A stretch of DNA of 64,000 nucleotides from Mangifera indica (lineage: Eukaryota > Streptophyta > Magnoliopsida > Sapindales > Anacardiaceae): NCBI RefSeq assembly GCF_011075055.1, contig NC_058143.1, positions 7,579,057-7,643,056 on the forward strand, read 5' to 3'. The notes under the pieces are model-generated. The model saw only the letters and a list, made by a program, of their open reading frames with translations. It was not told the DNA's origin and made no database searches. Of this stretch, positions 44,667 to 55,989 are shown piece after piece. Made by a program: the position numbers and the translations under genes. Position 1 is the stretch's first letter. The number at the start of each line of letters is the position of its first letter.

Positions 44667-44678
44667 TGGTATCAAAGC
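44667..44678 (+). promoter_or_regulatory. B1 primer-binding site
   Basis: TGGTATCAAAGC, two bases after the LTR end, matches initiator Met-tRNA with one difference. Confidence 0.85.
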
Positions 44679-45954
44679 TGAGTCGAATCAGGTTTCGTAT
44701 CTATCTTTTCTTGTGTTTGTGATTTGGGGTTCCTTTTTCTTGAATAGCCATGCATCTTAAAAATCTTTGAGTGTGTTATTGATTTTGTTTCTTTGTGAGT
44801 CTTAGTTCTTAATTTCCTTGCTTTGTGGTCCAACGTTTTGGTGTCCTTTTGTCTGTGAAATTCTTGATTTCTTGTTAAACCCTAGTGTGGTCGAATTCTA
44901 GGTTGTGTAAGGTTTTAATTTGTCTTCTTGATTGATCTAAAAAAAAGAAAAAAACGAAAAAAAAGACTTGTTTAAGGCCAAAATTAATTTAAGTTAGGGG
45001 TGGAGTGATCTTTTGATCTAGATTCAAACAAACCTATGGGGAGTGAATTTTAGTTAGTTGTGTGGTTTTTCTTGAATTCTTGGGGAACATCTTGTTGTTG
45101 CCAAAATTGAAGGGTAGTTTTTGATTGAAATTATTGTTGAATTCATCAAACCCTTGAAAGATTTTTGTTTTAAAAAAAACAAAAAAAAAACCCTTTGAAT
45201 TTGGGAATTCTGAAATTAAGGAGAATAATCTTGGATGAGGATTGTCTTTGTTTTCTTTAACCTTTAGGGAAAAAAAACCTTGTAACTGCCTAAATTAGGA
45301 GATTGAGTTCTTGATTATCCTTAAAATCTTAGATTTTCCTTGAAAATTTTGGTACTCCTAAATTGGGAGATTAGACCTTGATTATTTCCTTAATTGCTTT
45401 GAATTTCTTATGAGAGAATTTTGTGAGATCTAAGGAATTTAATTTTTCTTTCTTTCTTTTCTTATTTTGGCCAAGTAAAAAAAACAAAAAACAAAAGAAA
45501 AAAAAGCTGTAAAAAAAAAAGAGTAGAAAAAAAAGAGCAAAAAAAAGCAAAAAGAAAGGAAAAAAACGTTAAAAAAAAAAAGAGAGATCAAGGAGAAAGT
45601 TGGCACACTTACCTTCTTTGAATTTGATTTCCTTTATTCTTGTTATCCCTTTTGAATTTCCTTTCCTTTCATTATTTATTCTTGTAGTTGTGTTCATTTT
45701 TTTTCCGATTCAAAAAATTCTCCTTATTCTTGAATCCTTGTCTTTTTTTTTTAGTAGTAAGTAATCGTAGCATAACCTAGGTTGACTGGTGGTCGTTTGT
45801 CACAAGTATAGTTTTGATTTGTTCTTATAAAAAAAGTTCCAGATTATAGAGTATGTGAGAACATTAGAGTGTAAACACGAGCGCGAGTGTAAACACATGA
45901 GGGAGTGTGTGAGGATTATTGTTTATAGAAACACTTGTTTTCTGAAATTATAAT
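44679..45954 (+). other. B1 leader, A-rich and non-coding
   Basis: About 1.3 kb between primer-binding site and gag with no supported frame. It contains many short poly(A) runs, densest at 45475-45600, and T-rich patches. B2 has a shorter version of its 3' part (53630-54001). Confidence 0.6.
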
Positions 45955-47210
45955 ATGGTGGAATCAAAAAACCCCAGTGTTGTAAAAGATTCATGTAAAA
46001 CCGAGGCTTTTACAATGCAAGCGATCCAACAACAGTTTGAGCGACTTTTTAATGTAATAGGGAGTGTTAATGAAAGGTTGGACAGATTAGAGCAGTAGTA
46101 AAGTGATAGAGGAGGAAGTAGTACAACTAAGGGTAAGAGGAAAACACTAGCGATGAGGGATGAAGATAGGATAGTTACCGACAGTGAGGATGATGAAATA
46201 AGTGACAGGCTGAATAATTTAAGGAGTAAGGGAGGACATTGCAGTCATAGAAACAATATGTATAGAGAGAATAGGCAAAGTGATAGAAACCTCAGTAGCA
46301 TTAAGATGAAAATTCCATCTTTTCAAGGTAGAAACGATCCAGAGGCATACCTAGATTGGGAGTGAAAGGTAGTTTAGGTTTTTGACATACATAGGTATTC
46401 TCAGGAGAAAAAAGTGAAGTTGGCTACTACGAAATTCACTGATTATGCTAGTATTTGGTGGGACCAATTACTGAAAAATAAACATAGGAACTTGGGTAGA
46501 CCTATAGATACTTAGGATGATATGAATAATGTAATGAGTCAGCGTTATGTTCCTAGTCACTACCATAGGGATTTACTTCAAAAGTTACAGGGGCTTAGGA
46601 AAAGGACCAAGAGTGTGGAAGACTATTACAAAGAGATAGAGATAACTATGATCAGGGCTAATGTAGAGGAAGATGGGGAAACCACTATGACTAGGTTTTT
46701 AAATAGGTTGAATAGGGAAATAGCAAATGTGGTAGAGCTCCAACACTATGTAGAGCTAGAGGATTTGGTCTATATGGCAATGAAGGTAAAGAGACAACCA
46801 CAACGAAAGGTTAAAAGGGATGTAGGCTTCTATTCTAGTTCTTTGAAGCCAAGTGTGTCAAAAAGAGATGATAAGCCACCTTTTAAGCCAAAAACCGAGT
46901 ACTCTAAACTAAAGGAGAGGAGTCTGGCCGAGAGAACCCTAGTATCAAACCCAAATCATCAAGGAGAAACAGTGAGATAAAATGTTTTAAGTGTTTAGAT
47001 AAGGGTCACATAGCTTCTCAATGTCCTAACAAAAGAACCATGGTGTTAAGAGAGGATGGTGAATATGAGACAGAGAAAGAATCTAGTGATAAGTCTATGC
47101 CACCATTAGAGGATACCAGTGATGTAGAGTTGGAGTATGTAATAGAGGGTGAGGCATTAGTGTCTAGGAGAGCTTTGAGTTTGCAATATAAGGAAGAAAA
47201 TGATGAGTAG
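45955..47210 (+). pseudogene. B1 gag with zinc knuckle
   Basis: The start at 45955 (MVESKNPSVVKD) corresponds to the B2 start at 54002. A stop follows at 46096. The capsid reads SIKMKIPSFQGRNDPEAYLD (46300-46360), then IWWDQLL and SHYHRDLLQKLQGL. The open frame 46522-46980 covers its second half. A knuckle CFKCLDKGHIASQC lies at about 46983-47025. Stops at 46363 and 46513 break the frame. Confidence 0.85.
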
Positions 47211-47830
47211 AGAGAGAATATTTTCCATACTAGATGTCATATGAAGGGTAAGGTGTGTACTTTAATTATAGATAGGGGTAGTTCCACAAACATAACTAGT
47301 ACTGAACTTGCAAAAAAACTTAGTTTACCCACAGCCAAACACCTTAGGCCTTATAAGCTTTAGTGGTTGAATGAATGTAGAGAAATTAGGGTGAATAAAC
47401 AAGTGGTGGTGGTCTTATCCATGGGTAGATATCAAGATGAGGTGTTGTGTGATGTAGTACCCATGCTTGCTGGACACATCTTCTTAGGGAGACCATAGTA
47501 GTATGATAGAAAGGTAACACACGACAAATTCAAGAATAGGTACTCTTTCATGATGAGTAACAAACTCATCACACTTGTACCATTGTCACCAAAACAAGTT
47601 TATGAGGATCAAGTGAGGAAAAGAAAGATGAGTGAAGAGAGAAAAGAAAGTGAGAGTGAAAACAACAAAAGAGATAATATGAATAAGGATGATTAAAGAA
47701 AAGTAAGGCCAAAAAAAGGGGAGAGGAAAAAAAGGGTAAGCAATTCGACCATGCGAGAGAAAACAAGAGAGAAAACAAAGAGTGAAAAAAAGAGAGTTTT
47801 TATAGGAAGATGAGTGATGTGAGGACTGCC
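47211..47830 (+). pseudogene. B1 aspartic protease
   Basis: The active site reads IIDRGSSTNITS near 47265-47300: the residue after the catalytic Asp is Arg where the A family and element D have Ser or Gly. The C-terminal part (HIFLGRP, near 47480) is present. Then comes a lysine- and glutamate-rich linker with repeated gagaaaa motifs (47600-47790). Stops break it. Confidence 0.75.
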
Positions 47831-47929
47831 CTTGTGACTAAACAATATCCATTGTTGTTAGTTTACAAGGAAAGCTTTTTATCTTTCACTAACACTGACA
47901 ATTCTTTTCCTAGTGTGTTTGTTTCTCTA

Positions 47930-48484
47930 ATGTAGAAGTTTGAAGACATATTCTTTAAGGAGATTCCTAATGGACTACCTCCAATTCGTGGGATCAGCCT
48001 ATATAAGTAATCCCAAGGAGACAAAAGAGCTTCATAGGCAAGTGGAGAAGTTGATGAAGAAGGGATACATAAGAGAAAGCACGAGTTTGTGTGTTGTACC
48101 AATAATTCTAATGCCTAACAAGGATGGGACATATAGAATGTGTGTTGACTGTCAAGCTATTAACAAAATCACTGTAAAGTATCGCTATCCCATACCTAGG
48201 TTAGATGATATGCTTGATGAGTTGCATGGATCATGTATCTTTTAGAAAATTGATTTGAAAAGGGGTATCATCAGATTAGGATGAAAGAGGGCGATGAATG
48301 GAAAACTGCATTTAAAGCTAAGTATGGATTATATGAATGGTTGGTAATGCCATTTAGGCTTACTAACGCGCCTAATATGTTTATGAGATTAATGAACCAT
48401 GTCTTGCATACATTTATAGGCAAGTTTGTAGTCGTCTATTTTGATGACATTCTCATTTATAGTCGTAGTTTAGATGAGCATATA
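47930..48484 (+). pseudogene. B1 reverse transcriptase, truncated
   Basis: RT begins near 47935 and shows RMCVDCQAINKITVKYRYPI, then [20 protein letters not shown] and the intact catalytic box [13 protein letters not shown] (about 48430-48468). One base is missing near 48250. The coding sequence stops a few codons after the catalytic box (LDEH), where element D starts. The same protein in B2 continues with KEHM. Confidence 0.85.
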
Positions 48485-49437
48485 TGATGTGAATGATCAA
48501 GGGAAAACTTCACCAAATTCACACATAGGGAAGTATAACTATGGAGATTCAAATTCTACTTCAACAAACACGAAGAATTTGGATCCATTGAGCTATGACG
48601 AAGGCCCAATTACACAAGCAAAAGCTAAGAAGATGAAAATGGCAATCATTGGGCTAGTTTAAAGTCATTTGGAGCTTATGAGGAAGAGTCCAAGCAAAGT
48701 CAAAGGTCAACTCATGGGCAATGGCATGACAAGCATGAAGTTTAGTTCAAGACTTGTGTATTTAATTCAATTTGAAGAATTAAAAGAGCTTACTTTAACA
48801 CAAGGAGTCCAAATACATGAATTGGTCTAAGGGCAGCAAGAAACACGTGTTGGGCATTATTCCTAAGGCCAAATTTCATACTTAGCTGAATATGCATATG
48901 GAAGCCCAAGTCACATCAATTCAGCTAGCCCTTTTATGATTAGTTGTTATCTAGTTGGTATCCTAGTTTAATTAGGAAAGCTTGTTTAGTTATTATCTAA
49001 TTGTTATTCTAGTTTAATTAGGAAGGATATTTAATTAGTATCCTAGTTTAATTAGGAGAGCTTGTTTAGTTATTATCTAATTGTTATCCTAGTTTAATTA
49101 GGAGAGTACTTAGTTATCATGAGTTGTTATTATCCTTTTTTTTAAAGGATTTATTTCGTTTTTTTAGGGTTAGAAGCAACATATATGTATTAAACTTAAG
49201 ATTATGGGCAGCTTGATTCTAATAAAAAAAATTAGAATTTCTCCAAAGTTCTTGTGAGAGTTTTCTTTGAATTCATTTCTTAAGAAAGTTGTGAATTCTT
49301 TCTTTGATAGTTAGAGTTCCTTGTTGTTAGATAACAAGAGGGTTCTAATTCTTTTGGTTTATGCTAGATAGATCTTTGGGCAAGATTTCAATAGATTATT
49401 ATAATTCTTGTTAGATCAATCAGCAAGGGTTATATCA
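48485..49437 (+). repeat. D 5' LTR
   Basis: It starts TGATGTGAATG and ends TTATATCA, two bases before a primer-binding-site half. It includes an internal tandem array at 48940-49115. Only one LTR of this family is seen in the window. Confidence 0.65.
48940..49115. repeat. Tandem array in the D LTR
   Basis: Four imperfect copies of a unit containing ctagtttaattaggaaag/agag, alternating with gttattatctaattgttat. The copies lie at about 48962, 49010, 49043 and 49090. Confidence 0.8.
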
Positions 49438-49447
49438 GTTTGGTGTC

Positions 49448-50425
49448 TGATGTATACGCGGCTTCATTATCATTTTTGGGTTCCAAGTCATCCTTAAGTC
49501 TCCATACAACCTTTGAAGCCAAGAAGAATGAAGTTCTAGCAAATCCCAAGCCAAAGGAAGCATTGCACCTTCAATTTTGGCCCAAAACCACTTTTAGATA
49601 TAGTCTTATTACAGCCACCCAAGGTCCAAATGAATAGTCTACTCCAATTGATCCAAAAGTTCAACTTTTAAAGTCCATCAATGGCCCAAACGTCCAAGCA
49701 TCATTTTGAGAAGTCCAAAGAGCCTAAAATTAGGTTTTAGTTACATTGGAACTAAGTTAGAATTTAGCTGTTTTAGTTAGGAAACATCATTCCAAAAGTT
49801 AAGGAAAAAGCAACTAACTTTTGTCTTTAGTTAATTATTATGTATGGGCTTGGTTTAAAATGAATGGCTTAGCTTAATTCATGTCATTTTAGTTGAATTT
49901 TGTGGGAAATATTGTATCATTGTCATCCATGCCTCCTATATAAAAGGGTGGATTTTCATTTGTAAAAGTTTTGCTTTTGCTTTTGAATGAAAATTTAAAG
50001 AAAGCTTGTTGGCTTTTTTTTTCTCATTTCCTTTATCCAATCATTCTTGCTGGAAGACCCCAAGGTTGTTGGAACTTTCCTTTATGCCTTGGTTAATTTT
50101 CTTGTTACCCTTGAAATCCAAAGTGTGAAGATTTGAATGTGTGTTGTATGCCTTGGGTACTATTCACAATGTGTGATTTTGCAATTTTCAGTTTTTGCTA
50201 GCAAACTTTGAAGCTAGTTTTGAATGCCTTGTTGATTGAGTTATGGTTGACATTATATACCGTTAGAAAGCCTTTTGAATTCTTTTTCCAATGATATATA
50301 ATTTGCATCATTTAGAGGTCATTTGATTGGATAAAAATTGAAAACAAATTGTTGTTGTGTCAAATAAATAGTAACTCCAGAATTGAGTTTGTGTGTTGTT
50401 GCATTATCTTGATGGAAATGCATCA
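49448..50425 (+). repeat. A3, solo LTR of the A family, inside the D primer-binding site
   Basis: It starts TGATGTAT, ends AATGCATCA, and has a TATA-like element at 49937. The second half is close to the A2 LTRs; the first half is diverged. The left flank is tggtgtc and the right flank begins atatt then agagc, so the LTR separates the two halves of a primer-binding site. The 5-base flanks gtgtc and atatt differ only by transitions. Confidence 0.8.
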
Positions 50426-51050
50426 ATATTAGAGCATTGGGTCTAGTATAAGCTACATAGCGTTTAATCTAGTGTTCGTGCATCAATATAAAAAAACGAA
50501 AAAAAAATTTTTGCATTACTCATCATCAAGTGATTCGGCAGCAGCAAATTCAACATCAAAATTCTTTATACAAGTGGTTTGGGCAACATCAAATCAAGAG
50601 GAGCCATAAAAGCACCAAAGTTCCATTCCTTGCCGATTTGCATCAAGTATCACCAAAATCACATATCATGATTCAAGCTTCAATAGGTGTTTGAAGGCTT
50701 CCAGATCTGTTTAGCTAAGAGTTTTAGTGTTAATCAATCAAAAAAAAAAAAAAAACAAAAACAAGGAAAAAAATAAAATGAGAAGAAGTCGAATTTAGTT
50801 GTGGCCGAATTTACAACTGTCAAAGGCCATAATTCAGTTTTTTTTTTTTTGTTAGCTTTAATTGTCAAGGGACTGCAATTTGTACTTCTCTTTAGAAAGT
50901 GAGTAGTAAAGGTTAACTCAAATAAGAACTCTAAGGGGAAATTCTGTGTGTGATTGTTTTGGTGAGCGTATTAGAGTGTTACAAACACATTCAAGCGAAA
51001 CACGTGAGGCAGTGTTAGAATAGATGTTTTCTAATGTTTTCTTATAGGTT
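50426..51050 (+). other. D leader, non-coding
   Basis: Begins with the right half of the primer-binding site (agagc). It has poly(A) and poly(T) runs (50737-50770, 50839-50850) and no supported frame, and resembles the B1 leader in style (aaacacgtgaggcagtgtt near 50998). Confidence 0.5.
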
Positions 51051-52060
51051 TACATCATAGACCCTAAGGAGAAAGTTACCTTAGAAGCAATACAAGGAAT
51101 GTTACAGAAGATGATGGCACAACAAGAGAACATGAGGAGTGAAAACCGCAAAGTCCAGGAGAGGTTGGAAGGGTTGGAACAAGGTACCCCTAGCCATGGC
51201 AAGACAAGAGACATAAAAACGTAGCCTCTTTAATGATTTAGAAGGGGAGTTTGAAGAAGAAGAATCTACATGTTCCAATAAATGCAAATCAAAATATGGG
51301 AATTTGGGATTAATCAAAATAAAGATTCCAGCTTTTCATGGTAAAAGTGATCCAGAGGCATATTTAGAGTGGGAGAAGAAGGTAGAGCATGTATTTAAGT
51401 GTCATATCTACACCAAAGAGAAGAAGGTGAAATTGATAGCCATTGAATTCACCGACTATGCTAGTGTATGGTGGGATCAATTTACCTCTACTAGGCACAG
51501 AAGCAGAGAAGGTCTTGTTTCTTCTTGGTTTGAGATGAAAACAATCATGAGGAAGAGACACTACTATAGGGAGTTGTAACAATCGATTACAAAGGTTGAA
51601 TCAAGGATCCAATAGTGTTGAAAAATATCACCAAGAGATGGAGATGGCTATGATTCGAGCCAACATTGAGGAGGATAGGGAAGTTACTATAGCACGTTTT
51701 CTTTCAGGTTTGAATCGTGATATTGCTAACCTTGTTGAGTTACATCATTATGTAGATTTGGAGGATATGGCACACATGATAACCAAGATTGAAAAACAAC
51801 CAAGAGTGAAAACCAAGGCTATTTCAACCCCAACATCATGGAAGCCGAACTAGAAAGGGAACAAGAGAGGTGATGTAAATACAAATAAAGACAAATCTGA
51901 TCAAAGCAAAAATAAAGAGCTCACTACACCAAAAATACAACCTAAAGATGATAAATCTAAGGGTAAATCACGTGATATATAATGCTTTAGGTGTTTGGGA
52001 TATAGACATAGAGCTGCACAATGTCCAAATGCAAAGGTGATGACCTTACACAATGAGGAG
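51051..52060 (+). pseudogene. D gag with zinc knuckle
   Basis: The capsid starts near 51304 with IKIKIPAFHGKSDPEAYLEW and continues in 51596-51853 (SVEKYHQEMEMAMIRANIEE, FLSGLNRDIANLVEL) after a stop and frameshift at about 51580. The knuckle reads CFRCLGYRHRAAQC at about 51982-52023. Upstream, 51061-51220 is a glutamine-rich stretch. Confidence 0.8.
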
Positions 52061-52436
52061 GTGGTAAGTAAAGATGGGAGCGAGGATGATGATGACTTGA
52101 GTGACATACCACCATTAGAGGATGTTTCAGAAGAACAGAGCAATGAACTAGCCCCTAAAGGACCAATTTTCACGTTGGTTGCAAGTTGTGCTCTAAACAT
52201 GCAAGCTAAGAAAGGTGAGGTACAATGCAAAAATATCTTTTACACCAGATGCATGATAGATAATAAATTATGTAGTATGATTATTGATGGTGGTAGCTGT
52301 ACTAATGTTGTTAATGCTGGTTTAGTTGATAAAGTGGGGTTGAAAACAACTAAACATCCTAGACCTTATAGGTTGCAATGGCTGAATAATAGTGGGGATA
52401 TTAAGGTCACAAGGCAGGCATTAATTTCATTCTCTA
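52061..52436 (+). pseudogene. D aspartic protease, truncated
   Basis: This is part of an open frame of 178 residues (51995-52531). The protease active site is MIIDGGSCTNVVNAGLVDKV, with DGGS in place of DSGS. After IKVTRQALISFSM the frame passes into A4 LTR sequence, so the last 31 residues are foreign. Confidence 0.8.
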
Positions 52437-53430
52437 TGGTGCATATCCATCAAGGCAATGCAACAACACACAAACTCAAATCTGGAAATTATTGTTCATA
52501 TGGCATACCAGCACTTTGTCTTTCAATTTAACTAATCAAATAACCTTCAAAACATACAAATTATAGATCATTGGAAAGGGCATTCAAAGAGCTTTCCAAT
52601 GGTATATGATAGTAATCACAACTTAATCAATAAGACATTCAAAACTTGTTTCAATGTTTGCTGGCAAAATCTAAAAATGGCAAAATCATACACTATGAAC
52701 AGTATCCGAGACATACAACACACATTCACACTTTGGATTTCAAAGGTAACAAGAAACTTAACCAAGGCATAAAGGAAATTTCCACCAACCTTGGGATCTT
52801 CCACCACCAATTCTTCCTCCAAGATGAATTGGATAAAGGAACAAACAAATAAAGAAAAGCTATAAAGCTTTACTTGAGAATTTCACTATCAAAGAAGTCT
52901 AGCCTTTACAAGTGAAAAAACCACTTTCATATACAAGAGGAAGTAGGAACAAAAATGGGCATTAATTAGACATGTAAGCTTTCCCCTTCATTTAAGCTTA
53001 GCCATTCATTTAATCTAAGACCATACCACATTAATGAAGAAACTAACAAAAGGGAACAACTTTTCCTTAAAAGGTGGAACTATGTCCACCAACTAATGTT
53101 ACTTGCTTCCCTTTTAGTTGCAATTCAACTAAATGGGCTTCATGGCATCTTAGGCTCCAATTTAAGTGATGGATGGCTGCCTCATCTACTTGGGCTTTAA
53201 AGTGGGCTTGTAGTTGGCTTCTTGGGCTCACTTAAGCTTCCATTTCATTAAGGTCTTAGATGCAAGTAATGAGAATGCACCCATAAGTAAAGTTGGGCTA
53301 AATTGGAGATGGCAAAGGTTCTTTGGACTTGCATGGAGCTTTCCCCTCTTTCTCAATGGTGGCTAGAGCCAAATGGAGATTTGATAGAGACTTGGAGGCT
53401 AGAGTTGGAGAAGTGACCGAAAATACATTA
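52437..53430 (-). repeat. A4 3' LTR
   Basis: It is complete, about 994 bases, and reverse-complementary to the A1 3' LTR across its whole length. Confidence 0.9.
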
Positions 53431-53620
53431 TCCCCCCTGGGTTGGGAAAAACTTGCCCTCAAGTCCTCAAGGTGGCTATCCTCCATGTATGGTGAAAGAT
53501 CTCCAATGTTGAAGGTGGCCGAGACTCCTCCTATTTCATTCGAAAGATTCACCTTATATGCATTGTCATTCACCCTCTCAAGCACTTCAAATGGGCCATC
53601 AGCCCTTTAAGCTAGCTTAC
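52437..53620 (-). mobile_element. A4, inverted 3' end of an A-family element
   Basis: On the minus strand the order is integrase C-terminal segment (53620-53447), polypurine tract (53446-53431) and LTR (53430-52437). The frame 53298-53585 gives LERVNDNAYKVNL and SATFNIGDLSPYMEDSHLED, matching A1 and A2. Everything upstream of the last 60 integrase codons is missing. It lies in opposite orientation to D and B2. Confidence 0.9.
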
Positions 53621-54001
53621 TCCTCATTTTAGAAAAGAAAGTGAAAAAAAAAAAAAAAAGATCAAGGAGAACAATTAGAATCACTTAACTCTTTTAAATT
53701 TGACTTTCTATTCTTGTTCTCTCTTTCTAGTTTTCTTTCCTTGATTGTTTCACTCTTTTATTTGTTTTCATCTTTTCAATTCTGAAAAAATCTTCCTTCT
53801 TGAGTCTTTATTCCATTCATTTGTCTTCATTAGTGATTATGTTCATCTCAAGGTTGTTCTTGGTAGATTCTTTATAAAATTCAAATTATAGAATGTATGA
53901 GAACATCAGGGTGAAAACACGAGCGTGAGTGTAAACATGTGAGGGAGCATGTGAGGATTATTGTTTATATCTATATATTTTTTTGTTATGAAATTTTAGA
54001 C

Positions 54002-55310
54002 ATGGTAGATCCCAAAAACACTAGTGTTATGGAAGATTTGGGTAATACTGAGGCTTTTATAGTACAAGCCATCCAACAACAATTCATGCTTTTATAGTAT
54101 AAGCCATTCAAAAACACTCGTGTTGCGCCTCTTTAATGTGATGGGGAGTGTTAATGATAGGTTGGATAGGTTAGAGAAGCAATAAAGTGATAGAGAGGAA
54201 TGTAGTAGGAGAAAGGGAAGAAGAAAAACATTTTTAGAGCGAGATGAAGATAGGGTCGATTTTGATAGTAAAGGTAACGAGGGTAATGATAGGCAAATTA
54301 CTTTAGAGAGTAAAGGAGGACAAAGATGGCATAAAAATAGTTTTTATAGAGGAGATAAACAAAGTGATAGTAACCTTAGTAGTATTAAGATGAAAATTTT
54401 ACCTTTTTAGGGTAGAAATAACCTAGAGGCCTATTTAGATTGGGAATGTAAAGTAGATCAGGGTTTTGATATTCATAGGTATACAAAGGAGAAAAAGGCA
54501 AAATTAGTGGTTGTAGAATTCATCAATTATGCAAGTATTTGGTAAGATTATTTACTAAAGAATAGGCATAGGAATTTAGGTAGGCCCATAGATACTTGGG
54601 ATGATATGAAGAGTATGATAAGGCAACGGTTTGTTCCAAGCTATTACCATAGGGATTTACTTCAAAAATTAGAGGGGCTTAGGCAAGGGACAAAAAGTGT
54701 AGAGGACTATAACAAGGAGATGGAGATAACTATGATTAGCGTTAATATAGAGAAGGATAGAGAATCCATTATGGCTAAGTTCTTAAATAGGTTGAACTTG
54801 GATATAGCAAATATAGTAAAACTACAACATTATATAGAATTAGAGGATTTGGTACATATGGCAATGAAGGTAGAAAGGCGGTTACAACAGAAGGATAAAA
54901 GGGATATAAGGTCTTATTCTAGCCTTTGGAAATCAAGTGTGTCAAAGAGAGATGGCAAATCACCTTATAAGCTAAAAAAACAAACACTTAAAAACTAAAG
55001 GAAAGGAACCCAGCTGAGAGAAACCTAGTACCAAACCCGAACCACCACAAAGAAATAGTGAGATCAAATGTTTTAAGTGTTTGGGTAGGGGTCACATAGC
55101 CTCTTAGTGTCATAACAAAAGAACTATGTTGTTGAAAGATGATGGTGAGTATGAGACAGAAGAAGAGTCGAGTGATGAGTTTATGCCACCATTAGAGGAT
55201 GCTAATGATGAAACGTTGAAGTATGTGATAGTAGGTAAGGCACTAATGTCTATGAGAGCTTTACATTATAGTATAAGGAAGAAAATGATAAGCAATGAGA
55301 GAATATCTTT
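54002..55310 (+). pseudogene. B2 gag with zinc knuckle
   Basis: The start at 54002 (MVDPKNTSVMED) is soon broken by a local duplication of gcttttatagta (54051 and 54089) and stops. The capsid second half is open at 54606-54998 (MKSMIRQRFVPSYYHRDLLQ, SVEDYNKEMEITM). The knuckle at about 55065-55110 has lost its second half to a stop (CFKCLGRGHIAS then stop). An acidic tail, DGEYETEEESSDEFMPPLED, follows. Confidence 0.85.
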
Positions 55311-55930
55311 CATACTAGGTGTCATGTGAAGGGTAAGGTATGCACTTTGATCATAGATGAGGGTAGTTGCATGAATATAACTAGTACCGAGCTTGTAGAA
55401 AACCTTAGTTTACCTATACTAAAACACCTTAGACCTTATAAGCTTCAGTGGTTGAATAACTGTAGAGAGATTATGGTGAATAAATAGGTGGTGATGGCTT
55501 TATCTATGAGTACGTATTAAGATGAGGTTTTGTGTGATATAGTACCCATACATACTGGTCATATTTTGCTGGGTTAGCCATGGCAATATGATAGAAATGT
55601 GACATATAATGGGTTTAAAAATAAGTCCTCCTTCATGATAAACAATAAGTTAATAACCTTTGTACCTTTGTCACCACAACAAGTTTATGATGATAAAGTG
55701 ATGAAAAGAAAGATGTTTGATGAAAAGAAAGAAAGTAAGAGTGAGAAGAAAAGAGAAAATTTGAGTAAAGATGAGAGAAGAGAAAGTGAGGCCAGAAAGA
55801 GGAGAGAAGAAAATGAGAGTGAGAAATTCGGCCTTTAGAGTAGAAGAGAGAGAGAAAAAAATAAGCAGGAAAAAAGAGCTTTAATGCAAAAGCAAGTAGT
55901 GTAAGGGTAGCCCTTGTAACTAAATAATAT
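55311..55930 (+). pseudogene. B2 aspartic protease and linker
   Basis: The active site reads LIIDEGSCMNITSTEL (about 55347-55395), with Glu after the catalytic Asp. Stops occur at about 55484 and 55518. A lysine/glutamate-rich linker follows (open frame 55599-55838), matching that of B1. Confidence 0.75.
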
Positions 55931-55989
55931 TTATTATTGTTGGCTACAAGGAACAATTTTTGTCATCCACTAATGGTCACTATTCTCTT

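Larger units (their letters stand above)
37313..48484 (+). mobile_element. B1, Ty3/gypsy retrotransposon, 5' half
   Basis: It consists of the 5' LTR (split by C2), a primer-binding site, a long leader, gag, protease and RT up to the region after the catalytic box. It then stops at 48484, where element D begins. RNase H, integrase and the 3' LTR of this copy are not in the window. It is a sister of B2 (53620-59429). Confidence 0.85.
48485..52436 (+). mobile_element. D, Ty3/gypsy retrotransposon, 5' half only
   Basis: It has an LTR, a primer-binding site (split by solo LTR A3), a leader, gag and the start of protease. The sequence is then cut at 52436 by the inverted A4 fragment; RT, RNase H, integrase and 3' LTR are missing. 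Its gag is related to that of B but distinct. It inserted in B1 RT; the expected second copy of the target site is not found. Confidence 0.75.

Noticed and set aside
45475..45600. A-rich run as a possible LINE or processed-gene poly(A) tail
   Set aside because: It is repeated and interrupted, lies in the leader of B1, and B2 has a shorter counterpart. No gene precedes it.
48940..49115. Direct repeats as a CRISPR-like array
   Set aside because: Only four imperfect copies without uniform spacers, in a plant LTR.
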